In this document: positions 44,507-52,587 of the stretch, in pieces
Layout: each line of letters opens with the position of its first letter
How positions within the stretch are numbered: the first letter of the stretch is position 1
Origin: Cytobacillus oceanisediminis 2691
Lineage (GTDB): Bacteria; Bacillota; Bacilli; Bacillales; Cytobacillaceae
NCBI RefSeq assembly: GCF_000294775.2
Contig: NZ_CP015506.1
Coordinates: forward strand, 3,509,501 to 3,573,500
Reading direction: 5' to 3'
Length of the DNA: 64,000 nucleotides
Notes under the pieces: generated by a model
What the model was told of the DNA's origin: nothing
Seen by the model: only the letters and a program-made list of their open reading frames with translations
The model's database searches: none
Position numbers and translations under genes: made by a program

Positions 44507-45832
44507 TTATATCCCTCCTATGAATCTGTTTGGGCTTACTGTTTTATTTGGGTCGACTTTTGTTTTAATCCCCTGAAGCAAAAAGAAATGAGAAGGTTTA
44601 TTTCCCCAAACATCTACTTTTTTCCGAAGCTCAAATGGCAGGTGCTTTGCAACCGCATATCCCCCTGCTCTTTCAGCGATCTGCCTTACATGTAAAGCGG
44701 CATCGGCGACATCTGGCTCTGCTCCTCTAATGGTCACTTGGCTCAATCCATGGCCCAGACCTCCGTGTGATTCGACTTTCACATTGAATTTATCTTGAAG
44801 CAGTTCAGTATCCTTTAATATTCTCACCGCGTCGAGATTAACAGTTCCAACCTTAAAGGAGGCTTCTGTTTGAATTAGCAATTCCTTGTCTGCCCCATTC
44901 GGAATATGCCTGTAAAAGCGATCCCAAAACAAATCCGCTTTTTCCTTGGAGTTTATACTCAATTTCGCATCTTTCGGCAGCATATTTCCCACAAAAATTT
45001 CCTGATAACGTACAGAGCTTTCAACATCTTCAAAACTCATAGCTATCGTGTAAGAGTTTATTCCGCTGAGTCTATCTGAAAGTGCCGGATTCAGCAGTTC
45101 AAGCGAAACTGGTTCAATCATAGAATCCAAAACCTTCACTGCAAACGCCTTTATATCCTCCAGATTTCCGGCTGGAAACGAAACGAGAACCAGACTCTCA
45201 CATTTAGGGATTGGGCGAAGCTTTAAGGTAATTTCAGAAATCACACCAAGTGTGCCCATCGATCCTATAAACAATTTATTCATATCATAGCCGGCAACAT
45301 TTTTTACGACTCTGCCACCCGAACGTATTACCTTTCCATCCGGATAAACAGTCCTTAATCCAATAACTGCATCACGGGCTGAACCGTAGCCCAACCTTTT
45401 GGGTCCGCTTTCATTTGCTGCAATGATTCCGCCTATTGTGGCATTTTCGGGCCAAAAAGGATCGAGAGATATCTTTTGATTATGTTTGGCCAGATAATCC
45501 TGAAGGTCTTTAAAGCGAGTTCCGGATCTTACTGTTACTGTCATATCACCAGGTGTGTGTTCCACAATCCCTGTATATTTTTCAAGTGATATAAGAAAAT
45601 CCGCTTTTTCATTTAACCCTCCGAATCCACGTTTTGTGCCACCGCCCATAATGTTGATGGTTAGACCATTCAAATCTGCATGCTTAATTGCCGCTGCAAT
45701 CTCATCTTCTGTTTCCGGTAATATAATCATTTCTCCTGAGTTGCCAAATGGGCTTGAAACTTCATTTTTAATTATCTGGTCTTCTCTAAAATAAGTTTTT
45801 AAAGCACTTATCGATTCTGCTGCAATCAACAT
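44507..45832 (-). CDS. glcE: Glycolate oxidase FAD-binding subunit GlcE
   Basis: A 441-residue FAD_binding_4 protein. FAD loop INIMGGGTKRGFGG, ATIGGIIAANESGPKRLGYGSARDAVIG in two pieces, NVAGYDMNKLFIGSMGTLGVI and the C-terminal PFELRKKVDVWG are typical of GlcE. Longer than the E. coli protein (350). ATG at 45832 has GGGGTGG close upstream; the frame is open to 45883 but crosses the operator. First gene of glcEFD. The 17-bp IclR-like site sits 14 bases before the start. Confidence 0.92.
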   Translation of the reverse strand: MLIAAESISALKTYFREDQIIKNEVSSPFGNSGEMIILPETEDEIAAAIKHADLNGLTINIMGGGTKRGFGGLNEKADFLISLEKYTGIVEHTPGDMTVTVRSGTRFKDLQDYLAKHNQKISLDPFWPENATIGGIIAANESGPKRLGYGSARDAVIGLRTVYPDGKVIRSGGRVVKNVAGYDMNKLFIGSMGTLGVISEITLKLRPIPKCESLVLVSFPAGNLEDIKAFAVKVLDSMIEPVSLELLNPALSDRLSGINSYTIAMSFEDVESSVRYQEIFVGNMLPKDAKLSINSKEKADLFWDRFYRHIPNGADKELLIQTEASFKVGTVNLDAVRILKDTELLQDKFNVKVESHGGLGHGLSQVTIRGAEPDVADAALHVRQIAERAGGYAVAKHLPFELRKKVDVWGNKPSHFFLLQGIKTKVDPNKTVSPNRFIGGI

Positions 45833-45845
45833 ATCCACCCCGTTT

Positions 45846-45862
45846 GTTTCGTAATAGCAAAC
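45846..45862 (-). promoter_or_regulatory. IclR-type operator candidate upstream of glcE
   Basis: GTTTCGTAATAGCAAAC, differing from the glcB site at two or three positions and from the permease site at a similar number. Position just ahead of the glcE start suits repression. Confidence 0.65.
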
Positions 45863-45866
45863 AACG

Positions 45867-45879
45867 TTTCTGATAAATT
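45867..45879. promoter_or_regulatory. Motif shared with the gntR upstream region
   Basis: TTTCTGATAAATT; 11 of 13 positions match TATCTGATAAGTT upstream of gntR (46615-46627). Candidate GntR site, or chance. Confidence 0.4.
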
Positions 45880-45890
45880 TCAAAAAAACA

Positions 45891-46583
45891 TTAACGTTCT
45901 TGCAGGATACTCATTTGCAAAAGTTTCTCAACCAGCTCTAAATGTTCAATCATATTCTTATGCGCCTGATCCGGCTGCTTATTTTTAATAGACAAATAGA
46001 TACCCAGATGCTGCTCTTCAATCTTTTTTGCGATATCATCCCGTGTTTGAAGATAATGATGGAAATCGATCATGGATTTTTTCAGTGTTTCAGATATAAA
46101 TTGCACAAATTGGATAAGTATATCATTGCCTGCTGCATGGGCAATCGCCATATGAAACTGATAATCCTCCTCCCATCCATGGATGGCTGCATCGGAAATC
46201 AGCTTATTCATCTTCGCCAAATCCGCTTCAGACCGATTTGCGGCTGCCATTTCAGCGAGACCTGTCTCAACCATTTTTCTTGCCTGGAATAACTCGTGGA
46301 TATCTTTTATATCCGGGTGCAAATGTGGATTATTAAACAGTTTAGAAGAATCAAAGCGGGTTATGTAAGTGCCTTCTCCTTGCTTTACCTGCACAATCCC
46401 CTTGCCCTGCAAAGAGGTTAGCGCGTCTCTGACAGCTGACCGTCCAACACCAAATAGTTCACACAACTCCCTTACAGAAGGAAGCTTATCCCCAGGTTTA
46501 AAGGAACCTTTTGCAATCATGTCTTGAATTTGCTCAGCAGCAACCTCAGAAATTTTGCGCGTTGAGATCTTTTTTACATTCAT
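45891..46583 (-). CDS. FadR-subfamily GntR regulator (GlcC/LldR-like)
   Basis: A 230-residue protein. N-terminal winged helix (EQIQDMIAKGSFKPGDKLPSVRELCELFGVGRSAVRDAL, in parts) and an all-helical FCD-type effector domain with a likely metal or ligand His/Asp set (FHMAIAHAAGN, EQHLGIYLSIKN, MIEHLELVEKLL). It probably controls glcEFD, encoded 58 bases downstream on the same strand, in response to glycolate or lactate. ATG at 46583 has AGGAGG seven bases upstream; the frame is open to 46613. A TATCTGATA site lies 30 bases upstream. Confidence 0.9.
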   Translation of the reverse strand: MNVKKISTRKISEVAAEQIQDMIAKGSFKPGDKLPSVRELCELFGVGRSAVRDALTSLQGKGIVQVKQGEGTYITRFDSSKLFNNPHLHPDIKDIHELFQARKMVETGLAEMAAANRSEADLAKMNKLISDAAIHGWEEDYQFHMAIAHAAGNDILIQFVQFISETLKKSMIDFHHYLQTRDDIAKKIEEQHLGIYLSIKNKQPDQAHKNMIEHLELVEKLLQMSILQER

Positions 46584-46614
46584 TCTTACGCCTCCTCCCT
46601 TTGCAGACATCACA

Positions 46615-46627
46615 TATCTGATAAGTT
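46615..46627 (-). promoter_or_regulatory. Candidate GntR autoregulatory site
   Basis: TATCTGATAAGTT with a TATC/GATA core palindrome, about 32 bases before the gntR start; partly matched upstream of glcE. LutR-type GntR regulators of Bacillus use related ATCnGAT cores. Confidence 0.45.
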
Positions 46628-46814
46628 AATTGTTATTTACTATTTAAGCACGCTTAATTGTAATAATCAATAAAATATTTAGAATTTAATAAAAATTATT
46701 TTATCTTGATGGGCGGGATGAGTTTGATTGCTGGAGAACTTCGGATTTTTGAGGAGATGGAGTCTCAAACTTGAGGTATCTTTAAACTCAGTTTGAGGTA
46801 GTTTAGTAAACTGG

Positions 46815-47290
46815 GTCCGGACTTGATGGCACTTTGGACTCTGGTAGAGAGGATTCTGTTTTTTGGCTCCGAACCTGAGTCTACTTCAGATTCTGGTTGA
46901 GCTCATCCTGAAATGTGAGTCCGAACCTAGTACAACTTCGGACTCTGGTTAAGGATATCACGTATTTTGGGTCCAAACCTGAGACTACTTCAGACTTTGG
47001 TTGAGCTCATCCTGGAATTTGAGTCCGAACCTAGTGCAACTTCGGACTCTGGTTGAGGTTATCCCGTATTTTGGGTCCGAACCGAGCCTACTTCAGAATC
47101 TGGTTGAGCTCATCCTGAAATGTGAGTCCGAACCTAGTACAACTTCCGGACTCTGGTTGAGGATATCACGTATTTTGGGTCCAAACCTGAGCCTACTTCA
47201 GACTTTGGTTGAGCTCATCCTGGAATTTGAGTCCGAACCTAGTGCAACTTCGGACTCTGGTTGAGGTTATCCCGTATTTTGGGTCCGAAC
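46815..47290. repeat. Second 52-bp tandem repeat array, with a 208-bp higher-order duplication
   Basis: GTCCGAACC or a close variant starts units at 46815, 46867, 46919, 46971, 47023, 47075, 47126, 47179, 47231 and 47283: spacing 52 with one 51 and one 53 that compensate. Two unit types alternate; one carries the inverted repeat GTCCGAA-N11-TTCGGAC, the other a weaker one around TTCAGAC. Four units (46867-47074) are repeated almost exactly at 47075-47282. Located between gntR and cwlO; not coding. Confidence 0.93.
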
Positions 47291-47374
47291 CAGTCAAGTT
47301 ATTGCAAGCAGCACGGCCCAAAAAAATATAAATCCCCAACTCTGATTTGGTAATAATCTAAAAGTGAGTTCAAC

Positions 47375-47416
47375 ATAAAAAACCTGACTTCCACGTTTTA
47401 ACATGGAAGTCAGGTT
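47375..47416 (-). terminator. Terminator after the CwlO-like gene
   Basis: Perfect 13-bp stem AACCTGACTTCCA/TGGAAGTCAGGTT with ten-base loop, then TTTTTTATG on the minus strand. Confidence 0.92.
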
Positions 47417-47423
47417 AATTTTA

Positions 47424-48749
47424 CTATTCTATAACGCGTACAACACGGCCACTAAATTTGTTTTTCCAATAGCCACTGGACATATTAGCAATCGCGACAC
47501 CCGTTGAGTCTTGAGAACCGATGAACTTACCGCCGCCAAGGTAAATGCCTACATGGCCGTCTGTTTTATAGGTGTTAAAGAAAACTAGATCTCCAGCTCT
47601 CATTTCGCTTGCTGAAACCTGTCGTCCTGCAAATTTAAGAGAGTCTGTGCTGGCTCCAACACTAATTCCAGCCTGGGAGAATGCCCAATGCACAAAACCT
47701 GAGCAATCAAATCTTCCATTGGCTATATCATAAGCGTTTCTGCCGCCGCCAAAAACATAAACAGAATTACCGATATATTTATTGCCTGCAGTTGTAACAA
47801 TGCTAATTGCGCTTCCGCCCTTGGCGCTTGGCTTAGGATCAGAGTTGCTGGATCCTTTGGTTTTCTGTGCAGCAGTTTTTTGCTCTTTGACAGATGATGA
47901 ACCTGTTGGTGCAGAAGTCACTGAAGCCGAACCTGCTGATGATGAAGTCGATGCAGCTGTCTGTACTACTGGCGCTGTCTGCGCCGCAATGCTTTGTTCG
48001 ATTTGTGCAATCATAGAAGCGTATTTAGCATCTTCACTTTGCAGCTTCGCCTTTTTATCAGCAATCGTATTTTCCTTTTCTTTTAACTGCTGGATTAATG
48101 AACTATTTTGCTTTTCTTGCTGCTCCATGGCAGTTTGCATGCCTTTTAATTCGGTCATCATGCTGTTCAATCCCGCCAGTTCTTCTTCCACTGCAGCCTT
48201 CTTTTCTTCAAATGCCTTTTTATCCTGTTCCTGTTCTTCCAGTAACTGTTTATCTGCCTGAACAAATGTAGTTACTGCTCCGACACGGTCGACGAAATCA
48301 CTAAAGCTGGATGCACCAAGAAGAACATCTAGATATGCCACTGTTCCGCCGCTTTCCTGAAAGGATTGTGCACGCTGTTTTAAGATCGCGCTTCTCTTTT
48401 CGATTCTTTCCTCAATGATAGCCATTTCTGCCTTCAATTGATCGACTTCGGCTTTAGTGCTAACAATACTCGTTTCCGTTTCTGCTATTAATTTATTATT
48501 ATCTTCAATTGCTTTTTTAACTCTAGCGATTTTAGCATTTAGCTCAGCAACCTCTTTAAGGACACTTACCAATTCATTATCTGCTTCAGCCAGTGTGGCC
48601 TGCAGGCTTGAACGCTCCTGCTGGATTTGGCTTTTTTGACTTTCCAGTTTATCGATCGATTCTGCATTCACACCAGGGATTGAAAAAGCACTTCCAAGCC
48701 CTAGGATAATTGTCGTATTTAAAACGAGGAGTCTTTTTTTCAAAATCAT
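47424..48749 (-). CDS. cwlO: CwlO-like peptidoglycan DL-endopeptidase
   Basis: A 441-residue secreted protein: signal peptide (about 1-29, cut near VNA), two long coiled-coil stretches (about 31-110 and 155-255), a Ser/Ala/Thr-rich linker, and a C-terminal NlpC/P60 domain with Cys349 (RFDCSGFVHWAF), His399 (DGHVGIYLG) and a polar third residue near Gln413. It cleaves D-Glu-meso-DAP bonds in wall peptides to allow elongation. The Bacillus subtilis CwlO layout is the same; it acts with FtsEX and is controlled by WalRK, and a WalR-like box precedes this gene. ATG with weak AGCAGGG. Confidence 0.92.
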   Translation of the reverse strand: MILKKRLLVLNTTIILGLGSAFSIPGVNAESIDKLESQKSQIQQERSSLQATLAEADNELVSVLKEVAELNAKIARVKKAIEDNNKLIAETETSIVSTKAEVDQLKAEMAIIEERIEKRSAILKQRAQSFQESGGTVAYLDVLLGASSFSDFVDRVGAVTTFVQADKQLLEEQEQDKKAFEEKKAAVEEELAGLNSMMTELKGMQTAMEQQEKQNSSLIQQLKEKENTIADKKAKLQSEDAKYASMIAQIEQSIAAQTAPVVQTAASTSSSAGSASVTSAPTGSSSVKEQKTAAQKTKGSSNSDPKPSAKGGSAISIVTTAGNKYIGNSVYVFGGGRNAYDIANGRFDCSGFVHWAFSQAGISVGASTDSLKFAGRQVSASEMRAGDLVFFNTYKTDGHVGIYLGGGKFIGSQDSTGVAIANMSSGYWKNKFSGRVVRVIE

Positions 48750-48862
48750 TACCCTGCTTTCTAATATGTACTTGGTCTGTTAAACGGCCTTAGAATATAT
48801 AAAACTTTTTATCTATGTATTTTCCAGTTTTGGTTTCTAGTAAATTTGTCTTTCCATGGAGG

Positions 48863-48906
48863 ATTATACCATCCTTATTTGACAGACTTGTTATAGAAAT
48901 ATTACA
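48863..48906 (-). promoter_or_regulatory. cwlO promoter with WalR-type box
   Basis: On the minus strand TGTAAT-ATTTC-TATAAC (48906-48890) differs from the WalR consensus TGTWAH-N5-TGTWAH at one base, and lies about 22 bases before a perfect TATAAT (48868-48863). No good -35 is present, which fits an activated promoter. Confidence 0.7.
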
Positions 48907-49021
48907 AAAATATTTCAAACGTGACATTAAACCCCTTTTTTCGCCATCCTTATATGACATAATTCCCTATTTTACTCAGAGAAGATATCCAACAACAGTT
49001 GTGTGCTGTATTCCGGAAAGA

Positions 49022-49069
49022 ATAAAAAAAGACTGGAATCCGGATTCTATCTTCCAGATTTCAGTCTTT
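49022..49069 (-). terminator. Terminator after the MpsC-like gene
   Basis: AAAGACTG-x-AATC pairs with GATT-x-CAGTCTTT (49028-49040 with 49057-49069); seven T follow on the minus strand. Confidence 0.8.
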
Positions 49070-49080
49070 AATGAATACTT

Positions 49081-49440
49081 TTAATCCATAAACTTGCTTT
49101 GGATATCCTGATCGAACACAAATACCGACATTCCAAAATCCCGTTCGATATCTATATCCACAAACAGGTCAATTAGTCTTGCCTGCAAAAATTCTTCCAT
49201 TTCAGCCGGCCGGTTCTTTTTATACATCTCCTTGACCATTTCTGTTCTGGCAGCCCGAAGCATTTGTTTCCCTTCGTCTGCACTAGCTATGAATTTTTCC
49301 ACAGGAGATAAATTACCTTCCATTTCACATATAGCCCAATGTTTGCAGAAAGTTGTCCTAACTTTGCTAGGTCCTTTGCCCATATGTTTTTTTCGGAAGG
49401 AGCGCACTAAATTACTGAATTCAGCTTCATACTTGTTCAT
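49081..49440 (-). CDS. MpsC/DUF2294-family protein
   Basis: A 119-residue soluble protein with the conserved core FRKKHMGKGPSKVRTTF, ICEMEGNLSPVEKFIA and a C-terminal basic-acidic helix (EEFLQARLIDLFVDIDIERDFGM). This is the DUF2294 family, renamed MpsC after its linkage to the cation-translocating MpsAB system in staphylococci. No mpsAB genes are next to it here, so its role is open. ATG at 49440; the ribosome site is a weak AGGGT (AATGAGGGTTGGAAT). Confidence 0.82.
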   Translation of the reverse strand: MNKYEAEFSNLVRSFRKKHMGKGPSKVRTTFCKHWAICEMEGNLSPVEKFIASADEGKQMLRAARTEMVKEMYKKNRPAEMEEFLQARLIDLFVDIDIERDFGMSVFVFDQDIQSKFMD

Positions 49441-49621
49441 ATTCCAACCCTCATTAACCTATTTTCATGTATAATCCCAATTATACATGTCCAATGCAGG
49501 TTTCACTTTAATAAGTTAATCAATTAATACAATTATTGTCAAACTAAACAATCTAAATTTCTTGTTTAACTGAATTATATGCTACTATTTTGTTAGTTGA
49601 AAGGTTCTAGGAGGAAGAATT

Positions 49622-50419
49622 ATGGATATTCTAAGCAGCAGAAAAATTGTCAGATTTCAGAATGGAGTTCTGCAGGATGCAGAAGATTCAATTGTTTCCG
49701 AACACCCTCTCACAATTCATCTAAATGGAGAAGAGTTCGCAACAATGGTCTGCAGCCCAGAGAATATTCGGGAATTAACAATCGGCTTTTTGGCTTCTGA
49801 AGGCTTCATCAGGAGTATTGACGAAATCAAGGATATACAAATAGATGAAAGCAAAGGATTTGCATATGTGGAGTTACATACCCAAACTTCAACAGCAAGC
49901 CATGAGTTCCACTCCAAACGGTTTATTGGTTCATGCTGCGGGAAAAGCAGGCAATTTTATTTTCACAATGATGCCAGGACAGCCAGAACTTCTACATCAA
50001 AGCTGACCTTGTCTCCCAGCCAATGCATCTCATTTATGAAACAGCTGCAGGAAGGCAGTCTGACTTTTCAAGAAACCGGAGGAGTACATAATGCCGCCTT
50101 ATTTTCTGCAGATGAAGTGATTGTCAGCAGAACAGATATTGGCCGGCATAATGCTCTAGATAAAATCCTTGGGTATTGCATTGAAAACAGGATTCCTGTA
50201 AGAGATAAAGTTATTGCATTCAGCGGCAGAATCTCTTCGGAAGTTCTTCTAAAAGCCTCCAAAATCGGAGTAGGCATAATTCTATCAAAATCAGCTCCGA
50301 CTGATCTGGCCATAAAACTGGCAGAGGATCTTAATATCACAGCCGTTGGCTTTATACGCGGTCAGTCTTTTAATGTTTATTCTCATCCTGAAAGGATCGT
50401 TTCAGGGGCGGAAGATTAA
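49622..50419 (+). CDS. fdhD: FdhD, formate dehydrogenase sulfurtransferase accessory protein
   Basis: A 265-residue protein that transfers sulfur from a cysteine desulfurase to the Mo-bis-MGD cofactor of formate dehydrogenase. The active Cys pair is FIGSCCGKSRQF (Cys105, Cys106), followed by QETGGVHNAALF, SRTDIGRHNALDKILG and FSGRISSEVLLKASKIG, all family signatures. AGGAGG lies six bases before the ATG. The formate dehydrogenase gene itself is 2 kb away on the opposite strand, with a minus-strand exported-protein gene, the HD-GYP gene and the DUF1641 gene between. Confidence 0.95.
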   Translation: MDILSSRKIVRFQNGVLQDAEDSIVSEHPLTIHLNGEEFATMVCSPENIRELTIGFLASEGFIRSIDEIKDIQIDESKGFAYVELHTQTSTASHEFHSKRFIGSCCGKSRQFYFHNDARTARTSTSKLTLSPSQCISFMKQLQEGSLTFQETGGVHNAALFSADEVIVSRTDIGRHNALDKILGYCIENRIPVRDKVIAFSGRISSEVLLKASKIGVGIILSKSAPTDLAIKLAEDLNITAVGFIRGQSFNVYSHPERIVSGAED

Positions 50420-50450
50420 TAAAAGAGGAACCTAATTATTATTAGCTAGC

Positions 50451-50480
50451 AAACCAAGGTGTTTGTACACACCTTGGTTT
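50451..50480 (+). terminator. Terminator after fdhD
   Basis: Perfect 12-bp stem AAACCAAGGTGT/ACACCTTGGTTT, loop TTGTAC, followed by a T-rich tract. Confidence 0.9.
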
Positions 50481-50504
50481 CAATTTTATTTTAATTTTTC
50501 AGAC

Positions 50505-50530
50505 AAAAAAACCAATCAAGTTCTGATCGG
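50505..50530 (-). terminator. Terminator after the small exported-protein gene
   Basis: CCGATCA/TGATTGG stem with five-base loop and seven T on the minus strand. Confidence 0.8.
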
Positions 50531-50557
50531 CTTTTCACACTGAAATCAATTTATAAT

Positions 50558-50881
50558 TTAATTATACAATGGAACGGGAGGATCAATTCCTAATACAGGC
50601 TGTCCATCGACTGTTAACCATACATAATAATGGTCAATCTCTGTTTTAAGTATCACTTCAATTTTAGCGATTAACTTTTCTTGCATTTCAAATGATAACC
50701 TTGCTGTTTCCTCTCCTAATGGTATATCTTTCAATCCCAGCAAATCAGCAATTTTCCTTGCATCTTCATAGGAAACTTCGACATATTTATCATACTCCGG
50801 TAAATATGCAGCCTCCGCGGTTTTAATTCCTAATGCGGCAGTCAAGATTACTGCCATTAAAATAAACCCTATCTTTTTCAT
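50558..50881 (-). CDS. Small exported protein of unknown function
   Basis: A 107-residue protein with a clear signal peptide (MKKIGFILMAVILTAALG...AEA, cut after residue 24) and a mature part of about 83 residues, acidic, with aromatic YYVWLTVDGQPVLGIDPPVPLYN at the end. No lipobox Cys, so it is likely secreted or wall-associated. ATG, with the run of A residues and only a weak GGGGG ribosome site (TGGGGGAAAAAA). Lies 17 bases after the HD-GYP gene on the same strand, so they may be cotranscribed. I do not recognise a family. Confidence 0.7.
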   Translation of the reverse strand: MKKIGFILMAVILTAALGIKTAEAAYLPEYDKYVEVSYEDARKIADLLGLKDIPLGEETARLSFEMQEKLIAKIEVILKTEIDHYYVWLTVDGQPVLGIDPPVPLYN

Positions 50882-50898
50882 TTTTTTCCCCCATAAAT

Positions 50899-51795
50899 TT
50901 AAATTTGATCTATAAGCCCCAGGAAAACATCCAGAATTTCAGGATGATACATGGTTCCACGGTAATTCAATAATTCTTTTTTAGCTTCTTCCTTACTCCT
51001 GCCCTTTTTGTACACTCTATCCGTGGTAATAGCATCATAAGAATCAATAATCGAAATGATCGAAGCTTCAATAGAAATCTCGCTGCCTTTCAATCCAAGA
51101 GGATAACCTTTTCCATCAAATCTCTCATGGTGCTGTTCGACTACTTTTCCTGCATCTATCAAGAGCGGCAATCCTGTTTCCTCAAGTATTTCTCTTCCGA
51201 AAACAGAATGTTTCTTCATTATTTCCCATTCCTCTGGAGTGAGTTTACTCGGCTTTTGCAATATTTCCAGGGGTATGCGCAACTTCCCCACATCATGAAG
51301 AAAAGAAGCTAAATTCAAGTTTACTAGTTGCTTAGAATCTAACTCTAATGTTTTTCCAACCAGCATAGAAAGCTTATTAATTCTTTGGCAGTGATCTCTG
51401 GTATATCCATCTTTTTCTTCAATTGATATTGATAACTCCATCATTTCCTTTGTTACTTTACTATAATGAAAAAAAACTGGCCTTGATGTTACATAAAGAA
51501 ATTCAGTGGTAGCTGCTGCTTCAAAAACATAATGTTCTTCTACTGGTGCCCTAAAAAAAGAACTCCCTGTTTTTATTTTCTTGGTTTCATTTCCATTTCT
51601 AAGAATTAATTCCCCTGAAAGTACACATAAATATTCTAGTGCTTCCCAGCCTTCTTGGGGTTCAATCCCCCACATTATGCCCGGATCAAGCTTATGATAA
51701 ATAACCTCTGTCCCGTCCCCCGAAGCAATCAGGGAGATTTGCAAGCCTTTCATGTGGACTGTTTCAATGAAACTATCTTCATTTATAATGCCCAC
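50899..51795 (-). CDS. Cupin plus HD-GYP domain protein (putative cyclic-di-GMP phosphodiesterase)
   Basis: A 298-residue protein. Residues about 25-105 look like a cupin barrel (PGIMWGIEPQ, VLSGELILRNGNETKKIKTGSSFFRAP, the latter in two pieces). From about 120 an HD-GYP domain follows: His135, LHDVGKLRIP (His167-Asp168), HSVFGREIL (His196), HHERFDGKGYP (222-232) and SIIDSYDAITTDR. All metal ligands and the GYP motif are present, so it should hydrolyse cyclic-di-GMP or a related dinucleotide. The cupin part would sense a small ligand or act as a lid. ATG with GAGGG; likely single-gene or with the exported protein downstream. Confidence 0.85.
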   Translation of the reverse strand: MGIINEDSFIETVHMKGLQISLIASGDGTEVIYHKLDPGIMWGIEPQEGWEALEYLCVLSGELILRNGNETKKIKTGSSFFRAPVEEHYVFEAAATTEFLYVTSRPVFFHYSKVTKEMMELSISIEEKDGYTRDHCQRINKLSMLVGKTLELDSKQLVNLNLASFLHDVGKLRIPLEILQKPSKLTPEEWEIMKKHSVFGREILEETGLPLLIDAGKVVEQHHERFDGKGYPLGLKGSEISIEASIISIIDSYDAITTDRVYKKGRSKEEAKKELLNYRGTMYHPEILDVFLGLIDQI

Positions 51796-51981
51796 TTTAT
51801 TACCCTCTTTCTTATACTTCGCAAATGATGTATGTATTGGGTGGCAAATTAATAAACTTTCCTATATTGCCATTCTAGTACATGATTTTCCATTTTTCCA
51901 CAAAAATTTTGCTATTAAATTGATATTAAAGAGAATATTGACAATATTTAAGGCTATTTGCCTGATTTTATCATTTCCAAT

Positions 51982-52013
51982 AAAAAACCAGTGACCTTAA
52001 ATGGGGTCACCGG
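51982..52013 (-). terminator. Terminator after the formate dehydrogenase operon
   Basis: CCGGTGACC/GGTCACTGG on the minus strand with an eight-base loop and TTTTTT. Confidence 0.88.
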
Positions 52014-52020
52014 CTTGTTG

Positions 52021-52587
52021 TCATTCTCTTTTGTTAGGAGGAACATCTCTTTCGTTTTTCTCCATTTTGTGTATTTTCTGGTCTTCTGGAAGCTGGGTGT
52101 TCCTTTCCATGGCGCTTGTATCTTCTCCCATCCCTTTTAGGAAAGTAATCAGAAGTGTAACCGCACGATTGACTTCTGGATCTTTTAATGCCTTTACCAG
52201 TTCAAAGTAGCTTGTTTTTTCATCCGTTTCTTTATGTTCCGCCACCCTGGCAATACCGGAATTTAATTTTAACAGCAAGGGTTCAAGCTGCTGAACATTA
52301 ATGGTGCCAAGAGTTCCAACCATGAGAAGCAGGTTTTTGATTGTATTGGTAGCTTCCGGTTTATCCACTGCTTTAACAAGGACATTCAATACTTTATCTC
52401 CCTGTCCAAATAAGCCATTTAATAATGAAAGAACTCCCCGATCATGCATATGTCCTACTGCTTTCAGTAGCTCAAGAATGGAATCCTTATTATCTATCAG
52501 GGCATTCTCCACTTCTTCCAGGTCCTTTTTGCGTTTATCCTCTGGGCTTAATTCAAAACGCTTGATGTTATTAATCGCTTTAGCCAT
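52021..52587 (-). CDS. DUF1641 protein, formate dehydrogenase partner (YrhD-like)
   Basis: A 188-residue helical protein. [49 protein letters not shown] (in pieces) and [16 protein letters not shown] mark DUF1641. In Bacillus subtilis the equivalent gene (yrhD) also follows yrhE, the formate dehydrogenase gene, and it is probably a small electron-transfer or membrane-docking partner, which is inference. Start overlaps the dehydrogenase stop by eight bases. Ends in a strong terminator. Confidence 0.88.
   Translation of the reverse strand: MAKAINNIKRFELSPEDKRKKDLEEVENALIDNKDSILELLKAVGHMHDRGVLSLLNGLFGQGDKVLNVLVKAVDKPEATNTIKNLLLMVGTLGTINVQQLEPLLLKLNSGIARVAEHKETDEKTSYFELVKALKDPEVNRAVTLLITFLKGMGEDTSAMERNTQLPEDQKIHKMEKNERDVPPNKRE

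Noticed and set aside
47001..47264. An 87-codon plus-strand frame with internal repetition
   Set aside because: It lies wholly in the 52-bp array; 52 is not a multiple of three, so the apparent protein repeat arises from shifting frames. No ribosome site.
46815..47290. Possible CRISPR array
   Set aside because: Alternating related units, 208-bp duplication, no variable spacers, no cas genes.
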